Shown: in pieces, positions 1-14,837 of the stretch
Layout: each line of letters starts with the position of its first letter
How positions within the stretch are numbered: position 1 is the first letter of the stretch
DNA from: Kondoa malvinella
Taxonomy: Eukaryota; Basidiomycota; Agaricostilbomycetes; Agaricostilbales; Kondoaceae
Assembly (NCBI GenBank): GCA_039545315.1
Contig: BCIM01000001.1
Span: 1,544,807-1,608,806, forward strand
Length of the DNA: 64,000 nt
Direction: 5' to 3'
Position numbers and translations under genes: made by a program
Notes under the pieces: model-generated
What the model was told of the DNA's origin: nothing
Database searches by the model: none
The model's input: the letters and a program-made list of their open reading frames with translations, nothing else

Positions 1-2597
1 AAAAGCAACTCACCCAATGCACATGCCGAGTTTGACCACGTCGGAATAGCGCAATGAAGTCTTTGCCGGAGTCTGACAAAGGAACTGAGAGTAGTCCGGC
101 AATGGACTGGAAGCCACCAGGGTAGTTGCTGTATCTGACATCAGCCCATAATCCACAAGGCACAAGTCGGACGTACAGATCCGGGTAATCTTGAGTAATA
201 TCCTGTGAGACTTGAATGTTGCTGCATCGCACATGAGCCAAAAAAGTGAACTCCTAAAGCAAGCACTTACGTATATCTGCAATCACGTAAGTAATGTACA
301 ACAGCAAGAGCCTCTTGCGTGTTTTCGAGGTTGCCAATGAGTTTTGACTCGTCGCCAATGGAAAGTATACCGAATTCGGCGTCAAAGAGGGATAGCAGGT
401 CAGAAGCGTTGGCGATAAGATAGCCATTAGGGTTTTTGTCGGAAGGTATACTGTTGAGCATTTTGCGAGAATTGAGACGTTCGGCATAGGTGAGGCGCTC
501 GAGATTGCGGGAAATCGATTCGCCTAATATACGACAAAGCTGGCGAATGGGACTTGGAACACGCATACCATAGCGACCATAAGTGTGACAAGAGATGAGA
601 CCCCAGAGCGTGCCGAAAGCCGTGATCGAGATTGAGCCAGAAGCGCGTACACCCATGTTGGCAAGGTACTTGATGTGAATTGGACTCATGGCTCGCAGGG
701 TGGTGTAGGACATGTCTAGAGGTGTATCGAGTTCAGCTCGATTGCGGCAGACCATCCTAGCAGTCGGCTGATCGCGATCATAGAGCAGGCGGACTCGATT
801 GATCTTGTACAATTCTCTTGCCTGTGCTGGAATATCGGTCGAGGGAAAGTGTAGTCCTCGGTAAAGGTCTCGAGTCCTCGACCAGTCAACCAATTCAGCC
901 ACGACTTGACCATTCCAAGACTCGTCGAACTGAAAGAACGAGATTAGCAGTCGCACATAACAACCGACGACATCGCTTACCTGGTAGATCATGACACGAT
1001 CATACCCAGTCAGATCTTTGATGACACTGACACACATCTTGAGACATGCATGCAGACTGTCTGCCTTGGCCAATTGATCGGTGACATGATTAAGCATCTG
1101 AAAGACGTTCATGTTGCGCTTCCTTCTCGGACCAGGTCTTCTTGTACTTGTCATTGTTCGTAGGAGTTTTGCAGACGAAACGGTCGATTCGAAAAGATCT
1201 TCTGCCGTAGGTGCGTAAGGCTCGCCAGCTAGACCGGTGCGCTCATCTTCGTTTGGCAACTCTTGCAATTCAGTGTAAGGCGGATTGAGAGGATCGTCTT
1301 GTAGCTCGAATTCGATGAGGTAGAGTTCTGGTCGGGTAACAGGCGACGGTCGATGCACGACACACCAACATGCCCATTCTGCAATGCTATCTCTTCCGTC
1401 CAAACCGCTGCCAGGGATACCCTCGCCAGAGAGATCAAAGTGATGCGGTCCACTCTCTTTGAGCATCTCTTCCTCTTGAGCGGCATCGATCGCATCACGG
1501 AACAGATCGGCCTCTTCCTCGGCCAGAACATCGGTGAAGCATTCCTGCTGAAAGAGGAAACTTGGCGGCAATCCTAGAAGATGACCAGAGTTCTAGATAG
1601 ATCGTCAGAGTCAGTCGAGTAAGCAGATTGGCTATACACACCTCAGACACTTGCTTGACCGGAAAGCGTCCGTCGATCATTTCTACCGCTATCAAGACAC
1701 CCCAAGCTTGAACTGATCCAGGTATGTGGATAGGCTGGACTCGGACGGTCTACATGAGCTGGAGTGCATTAACCTTTAAGCACCAGAACTGACCTCTTCC
1801 TCGCAAGACTTCAATTCACCCTCTCTACCGACGATGATCATGTGACCATCTGGTGTAGAGGCATGCTCAAATCGGGCAGTCATAAGCTGTTCTTGAGACA
1901 TGAGCGATGCAGTCGAGGCGCGAGAGTCAGCGTCTGCCATTTCTCGCTGGGCCGTTTGTCTGAGTTTGCGCGTTCGTTCAATAATGTCTGCTTCGAGCGG
2001 TTCATCTAAATCGCCATGAGGTTTGGCTGGATCGCTAGCTGTTGAGGCGGTATTGTTATTTGTAGCTGACCGGGATCGCGATGAAGAAGCGGTTTGCGTA
2101 GGCGAGACACCAGGTCTTCTAGGTCGATTGCTTGTAGTCGTTTGATCTGAACAGGCTCTGTCTGAGCTTGCATTATCGGATACTGGAGGTGAAGGAGCTG
2201 GCTGGTCGGATAATGATGACCTGCCGGGATCTGACGACGGACCACCCAAGGCTCCACTTAACGAAGCTGCAGACATAGATCTAGAATGGGCTGGACGAGG
2301 TCCAAAGTCTGAAAAAGAGCCGAAAGTCGCAGTAGGCGAGGAAGAATTGCGTCTGCTTTCGGCCTGCTGCGAGGGTGTTTGGTGACTACTGGACCGTCCG
2401 GAACCGATGACGCTACTGATAGGATAGACACGTTGGGAGCTGGCCGTAAATTGCTCATTGTGCGAGTCGTAAGATTTGTAGCTTGCAGTGGACAAAGCAG
2501 GACTTTGAGCAGGCATAGCAGCAGGTATGGCATCGGCCAACCGTCGATCTGCAGAAAATGAATTGCGGCGATGTGCTGAAGGTGAAGGCGGCGGCAT
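1..2597 (-). CDS. Fungal phytochrome (photosensory half, 3' end outside window)
   Basis: Red/far-red photoreceptor histidine kinase of the fungal phytochrome (Fph) family, partial. Five exons can be joined (2597-1794, 1749-1642, 1592-981, 929-271, 221-14; introns 44-51 nt), giving about 797 residues. Order: a Ser/Pro-rich N-terminal extension of about 220 residues; the bilin-binding cysteine in the motif KSCEEE at about residue 265 just before the PAS domain (QPIHIPG, GVLIAVE); a GAF domain with DIPAQARELY, MSPIHIKYLANMG and LISCHTYG; then the start of the PHY domain (AGLLSVPL, GKDFIALFR). In fungal phytochromes this upstream Cys carries biliverdin. The intron at 980-930 is in frame with no stop, so retention would be silent as a frameshift. 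The PHY end, histidine kinase and receiver lie left of position 1, so their presence is inferred from the family only. The ATG at 2597 is the first in the open frame. Confidence 0.93.
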
Positions 2598-3140
2598 GAT
2601 GTCTCAAATATTGATGGGCGTGTGTGGGTGAATAGCAGAGGCGGTTATACACAACTATGGATGGCGCCTACTTGACAGAATTCAGGTCGCCCACAGAAAA
2701 ACAAAGCAACGAGCGTAGTAGTAGTTGGATTCGGGGGGCCCTCTATGAGCTTGCACGGTGTGAAAGATTGGCCAGGAAGGGATCGTAAAAAGGTACACGG
2801 GACTTGCAAGACACTTGCTTTAATGATGTCAAATTGGCATCAAGGCGGTCGATTATTGTCTTTGGCCGTTGTACCCCTTGTTGGTGTAACTTAGCAGTGC
2901 GCAATGAAAGCCGAGCGCGTAGTGATGGGGCAGAATAAAGCAAGACAAGTGGCAATCCCCTCCGGAAGGGTCGGATCGTCTTGAATTGATGCTGACCTCA
3001 CAGGGCAAAGAAGTGAAAGCTGGAAAGTTGACCAAGACACAAAGGAGTACTATATTCCATCGCACATATGACATTACAGCCCATCTTTCCTATCCCGTAC
3101 ATCGTTCTTCCGTTCGAACATCTTATCCTATGCGCGGGGA
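2598..3140. other. Intergenic gap between phytochrome start and DUF3602 gene end
   Basis: About 540 bases between the divergently read 5' end of the phytochrome and the 3' end of the next minus-strand gene. Only short open frames without recognisable motifs; presumably phytochrome promoter plus a neighbouring 3' UTR. Confidence 0.5.
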
Positions 3141-3898
3141 TCAATGAATGTTGCCAGCCCCTACATGCCGCGTTGAGCGAGACAGCTACATGCATAAGAG
3201 AGCGGGACTCACCACCACGACCACCGGATTGAGGGTGGTTCGCTTCTTCCGCTTTCCACTTGGCGTCAATATCAGCCTCGTACCGTCTATTGGCAGCTTG
3301 TTCCTCTTCGCTTTCGACTGGAATATCGCCAACAATATTGCCTTGACCTATAACTGGAGCGTTAGCAAATGAGTGCTGTATTATCAGAGACTGTGCATAC
3401 CGCCTCGACCACTTCGAACGGTCGAAGTACCTCTTTGACGACTCTTGCTGCGTGAACGCTCAATAGAGACAGCCCGACGCTCTTCATCAGAGTCCTCGCG
3501 CTCAGCATTTTGCTGGAACAGATTAAATAAGCTTCGGGAAATAGCAGTGCTGCATGAGCATACCGATTTCTTTAGGTTACCAGCGCCTCCGCGGCCTGTA
3601 GAGACTATCGGCTGACGTCCTCTCTCGCCTGTGCATATCAAATAGAGAATTCATAAGCCATTCGAGTTCCCGACAAAGCACAGATAAGCTTTTTGTGCGA
3701 TATTGCGTGACAGGACACAAAAGCGAGAATTCCTGCGAGGATAGATAGCTGACCTTCATCTGGACCGCCCGCTGTGCGTTCCTTTGAGGCAGAGGATCGC
3801 CCTCCGACTCGATTGGGTGAGAAGGTGCGCTTCAAATCTGCAAAGACGCCTGCGTGCTGGGCCTTGGGCTGCTGTGCTTGCTCTGCTGCTGCTACCAT
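3141..3898 (-). CDS. PAR32/DUF3602-type GRGG-repeat protein
   Basis: Small, probably disordered cytosolic protein of the DUF3602 family. The yeast member Par32 acts in TORC1/nitrogen signalling; that role is family knowledge, not visible here. Five exons (3898-3754, 3628-3564, 3512-3401, 3347-3213, 3160-3141) encode 158 residues. The family signature, Ser/Thr-x-GRGG-x-GN, occurs three times (STGRGGAGN, SGRGGQGNI and the terminal GRGGAGNIH) and each repeat is split by an intron or lies against one. The last exon is only 20 nt and supplies the closing GRGGAGNIH followed by TGA, a strong check on the splicing. The middle is an acidic and Arg/Ser-rich stretch (SDEERR, RSRSKSRQR). Confidence 0.85.
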
Positions 3899-4052
3899 TG
3901 TTGTTTATGGAAAGCTTAGTGTTCCGATAAGGTCAAGGTTGGGGAACGACAATCGTTCGGAACGACTTCCTATCAGCGTTATCTTGGCAGAGACATTCAC
4001 CAGACTTTGCTATGGAAATCAGTGGAATTATACAATGCAGAAGATGTGTGCT

Positions 4053-5784
4053 CTATGCCCTCTTGACTCTCCTAGCCCAGACCAATGCGAATGCAATGAC
4101 AGCAGCTACGAAAAGAGACATCAGCTTGCCATCTCACACCTAGGCAGTCAAAGGCTCACCAGCACCTGTAGCTCCTCCAATTGCTGATGCGAATGTAGTA
4201 CGTAGTAAAAGACCAGGATCAGACGCCGTCTTGACTTTAACTCCCGATGACCGATCCCACAACCAGCTAAACCACCATCGACTACTAGGCGCCAATAGAG
4301 CAGCAGAAGATCCAGCAGAATTGGGAGACACGCTTTCACGTTCGAGCTTGGTCAACCGAGTATTTGCAAGTCGAAGTTTTTGTTCCAATTCTCCGACCGC
4401 TCTTTCTTCCGCAGCTGTCCGCATCAGCCCTTCGTCATGCTGAACATCCTCTGCTGGTGCTGGTCTCGACGCGTACATGTCGGATAGTAAAGGCGGAAAC
4501 CAATTGTCGCCAGATAATTTCAAGCGGTCAGCTGGATATGGCATTATCTCTGCTGCTCTGCCCAATTCGATCAAAGACTTAGGCAGGACTTTTTGTGTAA
4601 TGGTATTGAGAATCTTCTGAGGTACTAGAACCACACATTAGCCTTTTATCGTGCAAAAGGCTCGTGACCAACTCCAAGTGCCCAAACCGCTCAAATCCGA
4701 TATTTGCATCAGTCTACATCCTCCTTCTGGCAGCTCTTCAGCTAGAAACCCTGAATTCGAGATTGTCATTCGTTGATAGCCAGATTGAGCAGGTTTCGAG
4801 TCGTGCTGAACACTGGTAGTCGCTGAAACAAGGCGTTCTCGAGGCTTGCCTGTAGCATTCGGTGACGGTGCCAAGCGAGCGAGTACAGATAGGAGGACCA
4901 TGTCGCGTGGCTTGATCGGGAACATTGACTTTAATGCTAAATAGCTGATTGATGCTTGTCGATCTTGAACAAGACCATCATTCGAGCATACTGGACCAAT
5001 GTTTTCGAGGTGTTGTGTCTGTTCGCAACTATTGTCCCAGTCGGTCCGCGATTCGATCGACAGCATGAGCTCCCACAGGGATCGTAGGGATAGCGTCGGA
5101 AAGATGGTCGTGATCGAGTATAGCCCGTTTAGGGTTGGATGGCTCGATACAGTAAGAATGTCGTTCTCAAACAGGCGGACCCATTCTGAAACGGGTATTG
5201 CGTCTGAGAGAGGGAGGGCTCCTTCTACTGGTGGAAACACTGGAAGCGAGGCTGGATCGGCAAAGGTAAGAAAGCGGTACAGCACGCCATCTAGAAAGCT
5301 GTCTGTGTATACAGGATGCTCGATTCTTCGTGATACTGGAGCTGGATGCTTGACGGAAGATGATTCTAAGCCCAGCTTCAGCAGAAGCAACGTTCTCGAT
5401 GAGCTCGCCTACCTTGATCACTCTCTGCATGAGGCTGCGCTGCTATTGGGATAGGAACGGGCTTCTCCAGGACGATAGGCTTGGGCGGTATAGCCCTTGG
5501 AGGTGCTTCGACATTGTTCGGAGAGAATGCTTTCGAGAAGAGATTCACGAGAAAGAGCAGGAGGATTTGGAGCAGAGCGATGTGCAGTCTATCGAGAGAC
5601 AGAGCACTTGCCAAAGCTACCTTACAGATTCAGGAAACGCGATCAATGTAGAGATGCATATGAAATCACCTAAGGGAGCAGTCGAAGCTGGGATAGCAGC
5701 TAAGAGACCTGGCTGTCTGAGTAGACTAGATGAATAGGCCGCCAATACGCCGCCTTGCTGGGGCTGTCGAGCGCGATCTGCCAT
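4053..5784 (-). CDS. START-domain lipid-binding membrane protein
   Basis: Predicted lipid-binding/transfer protein of 509 residues from five exons (5784-5670, 5616-5413, 5365-4673, 4624-4160, 4105-4053). Residues about 40-60 form one hydrophobic segment (LHIALLQILLLFLVNLF). The central part reads as a START domain (KSMFPIKPRDMVLLSV, RLMQISDLSGLGTW, and the C-terminal helix VLPKSLIEL). The last exon adds a second short hydrophobic segment (AVIAFALVWARR), making a C-terminal tail anchor likely. The ATG at 5784 was chosen because the exon-2 frame has no ATG upstream of its stop, and a 53-nt intron (5669-5617) joins it cleanly. Which lipid it carries cannot be read from sequence. Confidence 0.75.
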
Positions 5785-6142
5785 TCACTGTAGTCGCTGC
5801 TTGAGGCAAAGCATCGACCCATGTTTTCATTTCGACTGAGCTGACACTGTCCACTGCGTCTTACGTGACTCTATAACTCTGTGTACTCTCTACGTGGTCG
5901 CGAGCAGCCACTTTTCAACATTTCTTCCGCATATGGTCGAAACTCTGGCAGATCCCGCCCCTCTTGAGAAATTCTTTGTGCCTGATTGAGAGTAATGCAT
6001 AGGACCCGTGCGCACTATACGGCCTGGATCATCAAGCCATGTCTCGTGCCTAGAAGCCTCTTTTTCTGCTCCCTCTCCCTTTCTTTCTATCTCTCGGTCT
6101 ATTCGCTCTTTTTGCACTTTCGCTTGCATCCTTTGATTCAAG
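5785..6142. other. Divergent intergenic region with pyrimidine-rich leader
   Basis: About 360 bases between two divergently transcribed genes. The segment from about 6056 to 6125 is strongly C/T-rich on the plus strand, directly upstream of the ATG at 6143, a feature often seen in fungal core promoters and 5' leaders. No TATA box or coding frame is obvious. Confidence 0.5.
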
Positions 6143-8123
6143 ATGAGCAACGTCAAGCGCAGATCAGTGTCTTACTCGGCATCGCATCAGTCCTTTCCTT
6201 CAGTCACTGCACCAGCAGATCCATTCGCGCTCAGAGGTCACGCTTCCGCTTTCTCGTTTACCAACCCAGCCTTCCTCCAAGAGACTCAATCACAGCGCAA
6301 TCATGCGGAAAGGCATCCTTCCCCTGTATCTACACCTGCACCCTTATCAGCCTACACCAAACCGAAAGGCAGCCCAGAAGAACCTTATCCAAGCTTCACT
6401 GACAAAATGGGCTACTTTCGCAAAATGGGCAGCTTCAGTCTATCACCGCCTACTCGGCATCAACCTATGTGGAGGGAGCGATCAAGTAGTCTTCTGGATA
6501 TTTGGCAAAGCACACCGCGGAATCGGTAAGCTATTCTCCTCGGCTCGAGTCACATCCGTTGCTAATCTTTGGGTTTTCGCAGCTCATCAAAGATGACCTA
6601 CATATGCCTTGGATTCCTCTCACTCGTCGCTGGAGCGCTATACTGCCTAAGCAAATTCTCTGTGCCGCAGTGAGCCTTACAGCCATCTGAAATGACCCCC
6701 ACTAATCTATTGTATTAGACTGGCTGCACTGAACAACATAATACCTTACAACTTCCTCCCACACTACGTAGCTTGCGATCCATATTCCTCATTTGGCGCA
6801 CTCAAAATCGACCACGTCAACCCAGATGGTACTCGCTGGCAACCTTTCGATAAATCATGCATGCCACCGCACTTTCTTTCACAGCTCCGGAATGGCGATA
6901 CCTCAAACATGGATTGGCTTCGGAATCAAACTGTCCTCACTATTGGCGACAACATTGATCGGGAACATGTCGAGCAATTCTGCCAGCTTATGGGGAGGGA
7001 CGCGGAAATTGTCAGGGACGTGAAGAATTGGGCACCGGCTGCGCTGAGAAGGCAAAAAGCGGTACCAACTCGCTTGACTGGTCATGATGCGAAAGACGCG
7101 ACTCTGCCTCGAGTATGCTATATCCCAGAGATGGATTTCCTGGTCAGCCATCTCTTCTATCTTTCCAATTCCTGTCTGACGACCTTCTAGCTGGCCAGCG
7201 TCTTCCACTTTGGCATGGACGAAGACGATGTTTGGAAGAGCAGCAAAACATACAGCGGTCCTGGCTTGTTCGAAGATCGCATCAGCACTCAAGTCCAACC
7301 TTTCGTGCGCTCCTTACAAAAGCTCGGTCGACCTACTGCACCCGATTTCGTCGAAGTCTCGTCTGGTGCATTCGACTTGATGAAATGGGCTGAAGAGGAT
7401 ATCAAAGTTGGAAGAAGCACAACGGATCCAGTCGACCAGGATAGGCTGAACTGGTATCGTTCGCGAATGGAACAAACTCTTCGGACTGTGCGCAAGAGCT
7501 GGCCTAGGGCGAAAGGAAAGATGTGGAGATCCATTCATTTCCCTCAAGACCAGGCAGCAGAGCTTCAGTACTTCAAGGTGTGTTTCTTTCGATAGAAGCC
7601 AAGAAATGTCCGGAGCTAAGAATTCTTCCATAATAGGAACAAATTGGAGTAACAAAGAAGGCGAAAGAAACACCTGCTCATTTCGCTACTACCCGGGTTC
7701 TTCAGTTGGATCAAGTGGCCAGATCAGTCCTGATTCCACCTACTGCAACTCCTGAAGCACGCTCGAACCGGGATTCCAGCTTCAAGTCCTTCCGGTTCAA
7801 TCGTGAGTTTCCATTTCTTCTACTTGTAAAGTTCTTTTGAGCTGATTGTCGATTTTATCAGCTTGGGGCACATTGATGCTAGGTCACGAAGCGCATCAAG
7901 GTACGTGCACCGCTTCGGCTGTGTTTCAAGAAGACGATCACTGACGTTTGTATTATTTGATCTTCAGCTGATCGGTGAGTTTGATCATTGCTTGTCTATT
8001 TGCGCTGTGCTCATCCATCTCGATAGGCTTCACGGAGACCCTGGCGTACCCTCAACAGTCCTGTGGGCTGATGTCATGCTGTCAGAATTGCACAGAGCAG
8101 TTCTTCTGACCACGAAGCGATAG
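6143..8123 (+). CDS. SGNH/PC-esterase-like type II membrane protein
   Basis: Eight exons (6143-6525, 6583-6669, 6719-7142, 7191-7577, 7637-7802, 7862-7900, 7968-7974, 8027-8123) give 529 residues. A polar cytosolic N-terminus is followed by one transmembrane helix near residue 140 (ICLGFLSLVAGALYC) and a large presumably lumenal domain. That domain resembles the PC-esterase/TBL type of SGNH fold: a block-I-like motif TIGDNIDREHVEQFC, the block VSSGAFDLMKW, and a C-terminal HQADRLHGDPG. The usual catalytic Ser of the GDS motif is Asn here, so classic esterase activity is doubtful. The HQADRLHG motif is only in frame if a 7-nt exon (CTGATCG, 7968-7974) is used. Substrate and pathway are unknown; cell-wall or glycan O-acyl chemistry would be a guess. 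Confidence 0.72.
7968..7974 (+). other. 7-nt micro-exon of the SGNH-like gene
   Basis: CTGATCG between ...TCTTCAG and GTGAGT. Including it gives HQADRLHGDPG in frame through to the natural stop; skipping it breaks the frame. Confidence 0.8.
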
Positions 8124-8683
8124 CCTAGGGGATTCTTTCTGATGGGACAGCAAGGTGTTAGAACAGTAAATTATTTGTGAATAGGCATCATCATCGTTAT
8201 TGCATTTGACGCTAGCTTCCCGACCCACTGAGTCGAGCCGCTCGGTTAGACTGAACTGTGATCATGTCTCGCCCTTGCGACTTGCCGATCATGAAGTCAA
8301 TACCTCGGTCAGGACACCGCTGTTAAGGATCCACACTATGCTCTGCTCAGCAGGTTTTCACATAGCTGTCAAGACATCAGTGACGTTTCAGAAGACTGCA
8401 GAAGGGTTTCAACACGGTGCTTCCGCCGTTTTCAGCCTGAAACTCGTTATTGCTTCTCACGAAGACTAAGCCGTGGCTTCCACTCTGCCCCTGCTGCCGG
8501 TACTTGATTAAGAAGGGAGCAAAGGAAAAGAGAATATACTTCAAGAGGTTCTTTCACCGCCAACACAGCAAAGATTCTGCATGAAGTCAACACTAGTCTA
8601 GTCGTGATCAGCTGGGCTTCCAAATTTCTGTGTCCTCGTGATCCTCTTTTGGATCTACTGCACTGCTTTGATCTGCAACAACA
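8124..8683. other. Intergenic gap, no gene seen
   Basis: About 560 bases between two plus-strand genes. Short open frames at 8200-8469 show no motif and are treated as noise; the region should hold the SGNH gene 3' UTR and the promoter of the zinc-finger gene. Confidence 0.5.
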
Positions 8684-10490
8684 ATGTCAGATGAAGAGAG
8701 GCCGTCAAAGTTGCCTAGCTTGTCTGAAGTATTTGGCATCACCAACCAAGGTGAATAACAGCTCGCTAGCTTTCGGATTCTAATCGCATAGCTGAGATCT
8801 TCCATCAAAAGACTCCCTAGGCAGCCTACACTCAAGTCTCGGCCGCATACAACCCTTATCGTCTCCATCGAACCTCTCCCTTCCCGGATCTGTACATTCA
8901 AATGATCTGACAGCTTTCGCATTGCAAGGCCAACCACCTTTTAGCTCTGTGCCATCGATACGCTCTACTGGATCGCTGGAACGTCGAGGCTATCAGTATG
9001 CAGCAAGCGAAACATCTTCGTCATCAGGCGCCTCTTCCTCGGCATCGAGAATCACTGGCCCTCCCTCAGCTCCTCCTAGATCCAGTTCGCTACGCACAAA
9101 AGCTTCGCGAGCAAGCAGAAAACTACCATCGATACAAACTGGCATGCATGATATACCAGAAGGTCCTTCTCTGATGAGCATTGCGAACCAACTACCGCGG
9201 GCCGGTGGGCCGCCTCAGACTGCAGCAGATGTACGGCTGTATGTCTAGCTGTAGAGTTGTACTGACGTGCGCTTTTGTCCACAGCCTCTCCAACGCTCTG
9301 CCTACTATTCTGGCCAAATTCCGTATTCTCCTCTACCATCAGCCCAATCCCTTCAGCAGACAAGCAACACTCGTCATTCTCTGGACTCCCCCCGATACGG
9401 CCATTCGGAAGCTGAACAGCAAAGGCGGCGACCACCTTCTCCTCGTAGTACATCTTTTGACACCTTCAATCGCAGTCCGCCACCTCCATTGCCACCTCCA
9501 AGCGACCAGTATGCTTACAGAGAACGCATACCTTCAATACAAGCCTCACTCTATCCTGCAAGCACAAGATCATCAGACGCCAGCTCAGCTCGAACCAGTT
9601 TCAGCTTTGAATATGGTCGTTCTAGCATTAGCTCGAATCCATCCTCGCTGTATGATTATGGTCAAGCAGGACCAAGCTATCGACGGCCGGTGACTGCGAC
9701 CGATAGGACAACATCAAGAAGTGGGTATGCAGAAAGTGATATGTCCAGCATGCGCTCGACTTCGCCGCCTAAATCTCCCTTCCAATCACCCAGCCTAGCG
9801 TCTGCGTCACAATTTGATTCTGGTTCGGCAAACATGTCTCCTTTCGGCCCTCGACCTTCTACTTCCTCTTCGTCATATTCCGCATCAGGTCCAAGACTAA
9901 CACCGAAAGAAGAAGCTGCATCTGATTATGGCTATCCGTCAACTTCCTATTACAACTCAATGGTCGAACATCGGGCTCCCATCACCTCAGCATCCAGCCC
10001 AAACCCAATCATGGCTCGTGATTACCCATCGCCTCAAATGCCTCAAATGCCCGATAACCAAACCCTCCCACCGGCAGCTCAACCACCTCCAGGCTTTAGA
10101 CCGGCACCTATTAATCCTTTCCAGCGGCAAAGCCAATCATCGATGAGCGGGAAATACTTTTGCGAGTTTTGCAACAAGCGCTTTAATCGGCCTTCGAGTT
10201 TGCGGATACACATGCATTCTCATAGTGGTGAGCGGTTCATTTCATTCCGTATAAACAGTGTCTGACTGCTTCTGTAGGTGAAAAGCCATTCCCTTGTGAA
10301 TTATGCGGACGAGCTTTCTCGGTTAACTCGAATCTGCGGCGGCATCTGAGGGTGTAGGTCTTCTACTTCTTCTCAATGAATTAAGCTGATGTTCGAGCCT
10401 AGTCATGAGAAGTACGCTGCTATGGAACAACAGCTACCGGGGCAAGAAGATACGGAAATGGGCAACGGCAGTGAATCCGAGGAGGAATAA
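8684..10490 (+). CDS. C2H2 zinc-finger transcription factor
   Basis: Five exons (8684-8750, 8821-9230, 9285-10227, 10278-10353, 10403-10490) give 527 residues. The first roughly 420 residues are low-complexity (Ser, Pro, Gln, Tyr rich), typical of a fungal regulatory region. Two tandem classical C2H2 fingers follow near the C-terminus: CEFC...H-x3-H, a TGEKP-type linker (SGEKPF) and CELC...H-x3-H ending RRHLRVHEK. Introns interrupt both the linker and the second finger, and only the spliced form keeps the second His pair. The tail is short and acidic (SESEEE). The start at 8684 was picked because the exon-2 frame has a stop and no ATG upstream; a 70-nt intron with a TTCTAAT branch-like site joins it to MSDEERPSK. 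Target genes are unknown. Confidence 0.85.
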
Positions 10491-10770
10491 GCTCGCCGGA
10501 ATAGTACTCTGGCTGGACCAACAAACGCTGGGGCGCCGTGCGCTGTGCATCTGTGTATCTGGTAGTATTATGGGAAGTTGATGTGTGTTCAGTTTCGTTT
10601 TTTTAGGAGGGTGTAAATACTTGAAGGGATTCCTGGGATAATCGGCTGGGTCGAAAGAAAGGGAACAGTATATCCGTTAGCATACACGACAATCTAGTCG
10701 GATAATTATGAATGCATGTAACCAAACAATTTGCACACTGCATACGAATTACGAGGGTTTGTGCATCTCT

Positions 10771-14187
<3,417 letters not shown>

Positions 14188-14837
14188 GCGCAACACAGGA
14201 GAAAGGGCTCAGTGCGTTTGTATGAGCTCCCAATTCCAGCGCAGAGGGTATCTTTTCAGCACGAGGGTATCTTGCAACAGCACAGAGAGGTAGACAACAA
14301 GCGAGAAGAACAGCTCGAGATGATACAACTGCACGGGCCTTGCAACCTCCTATATGCAGGTCGCGTCATTAAGGATGCGAGGCGAAGCAAAGAATCAAAA
14401 GGCAATTGGATGTTTGCTGTTCGTTGCGAGCTCCGCAAGGCATTCCGTTGCGAATTGTTGCAGGACAAGACCGCAAGTCGACAAAATTCGCGGCATGACA
14501 TTCGAAGCAGCTTTCGAACATGTTGTTTTCTCCAAATATTCATGACCTCGTTGCTTTGAGCTGTAGGCTGAAGCAAGTGACGAGCACTATCGGATCTTGC
14601 CTGTGTCAATCAGTTCACTTATATTCGAGGGAGAAAAAACGCTGGCTTGTTCTTACTCAACTACTCGTCCTTTGTATCTACGACGAATGTGGTTCCAAAT
14701 ATTCAACCATACATGTATGCAATAGTCTAAGAACGATGCAATGCAATCACAAACTCTACGTGTACTAAAATCAATTACAAACTGCTGCTGTCATGCCCTG
14801 TGGATATCCCCATATGTTGACCCTCTAGATGTATAGA
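14188..14837. other. Intergenic gap between kinase start and eEF3 end
   Basis: About 650 bases. Overlapping short frames on both strands have no recognisable motif. Likely kinase promoter and 5' leader, plus the eEF3 3' UTR. Confidence 0.5.
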
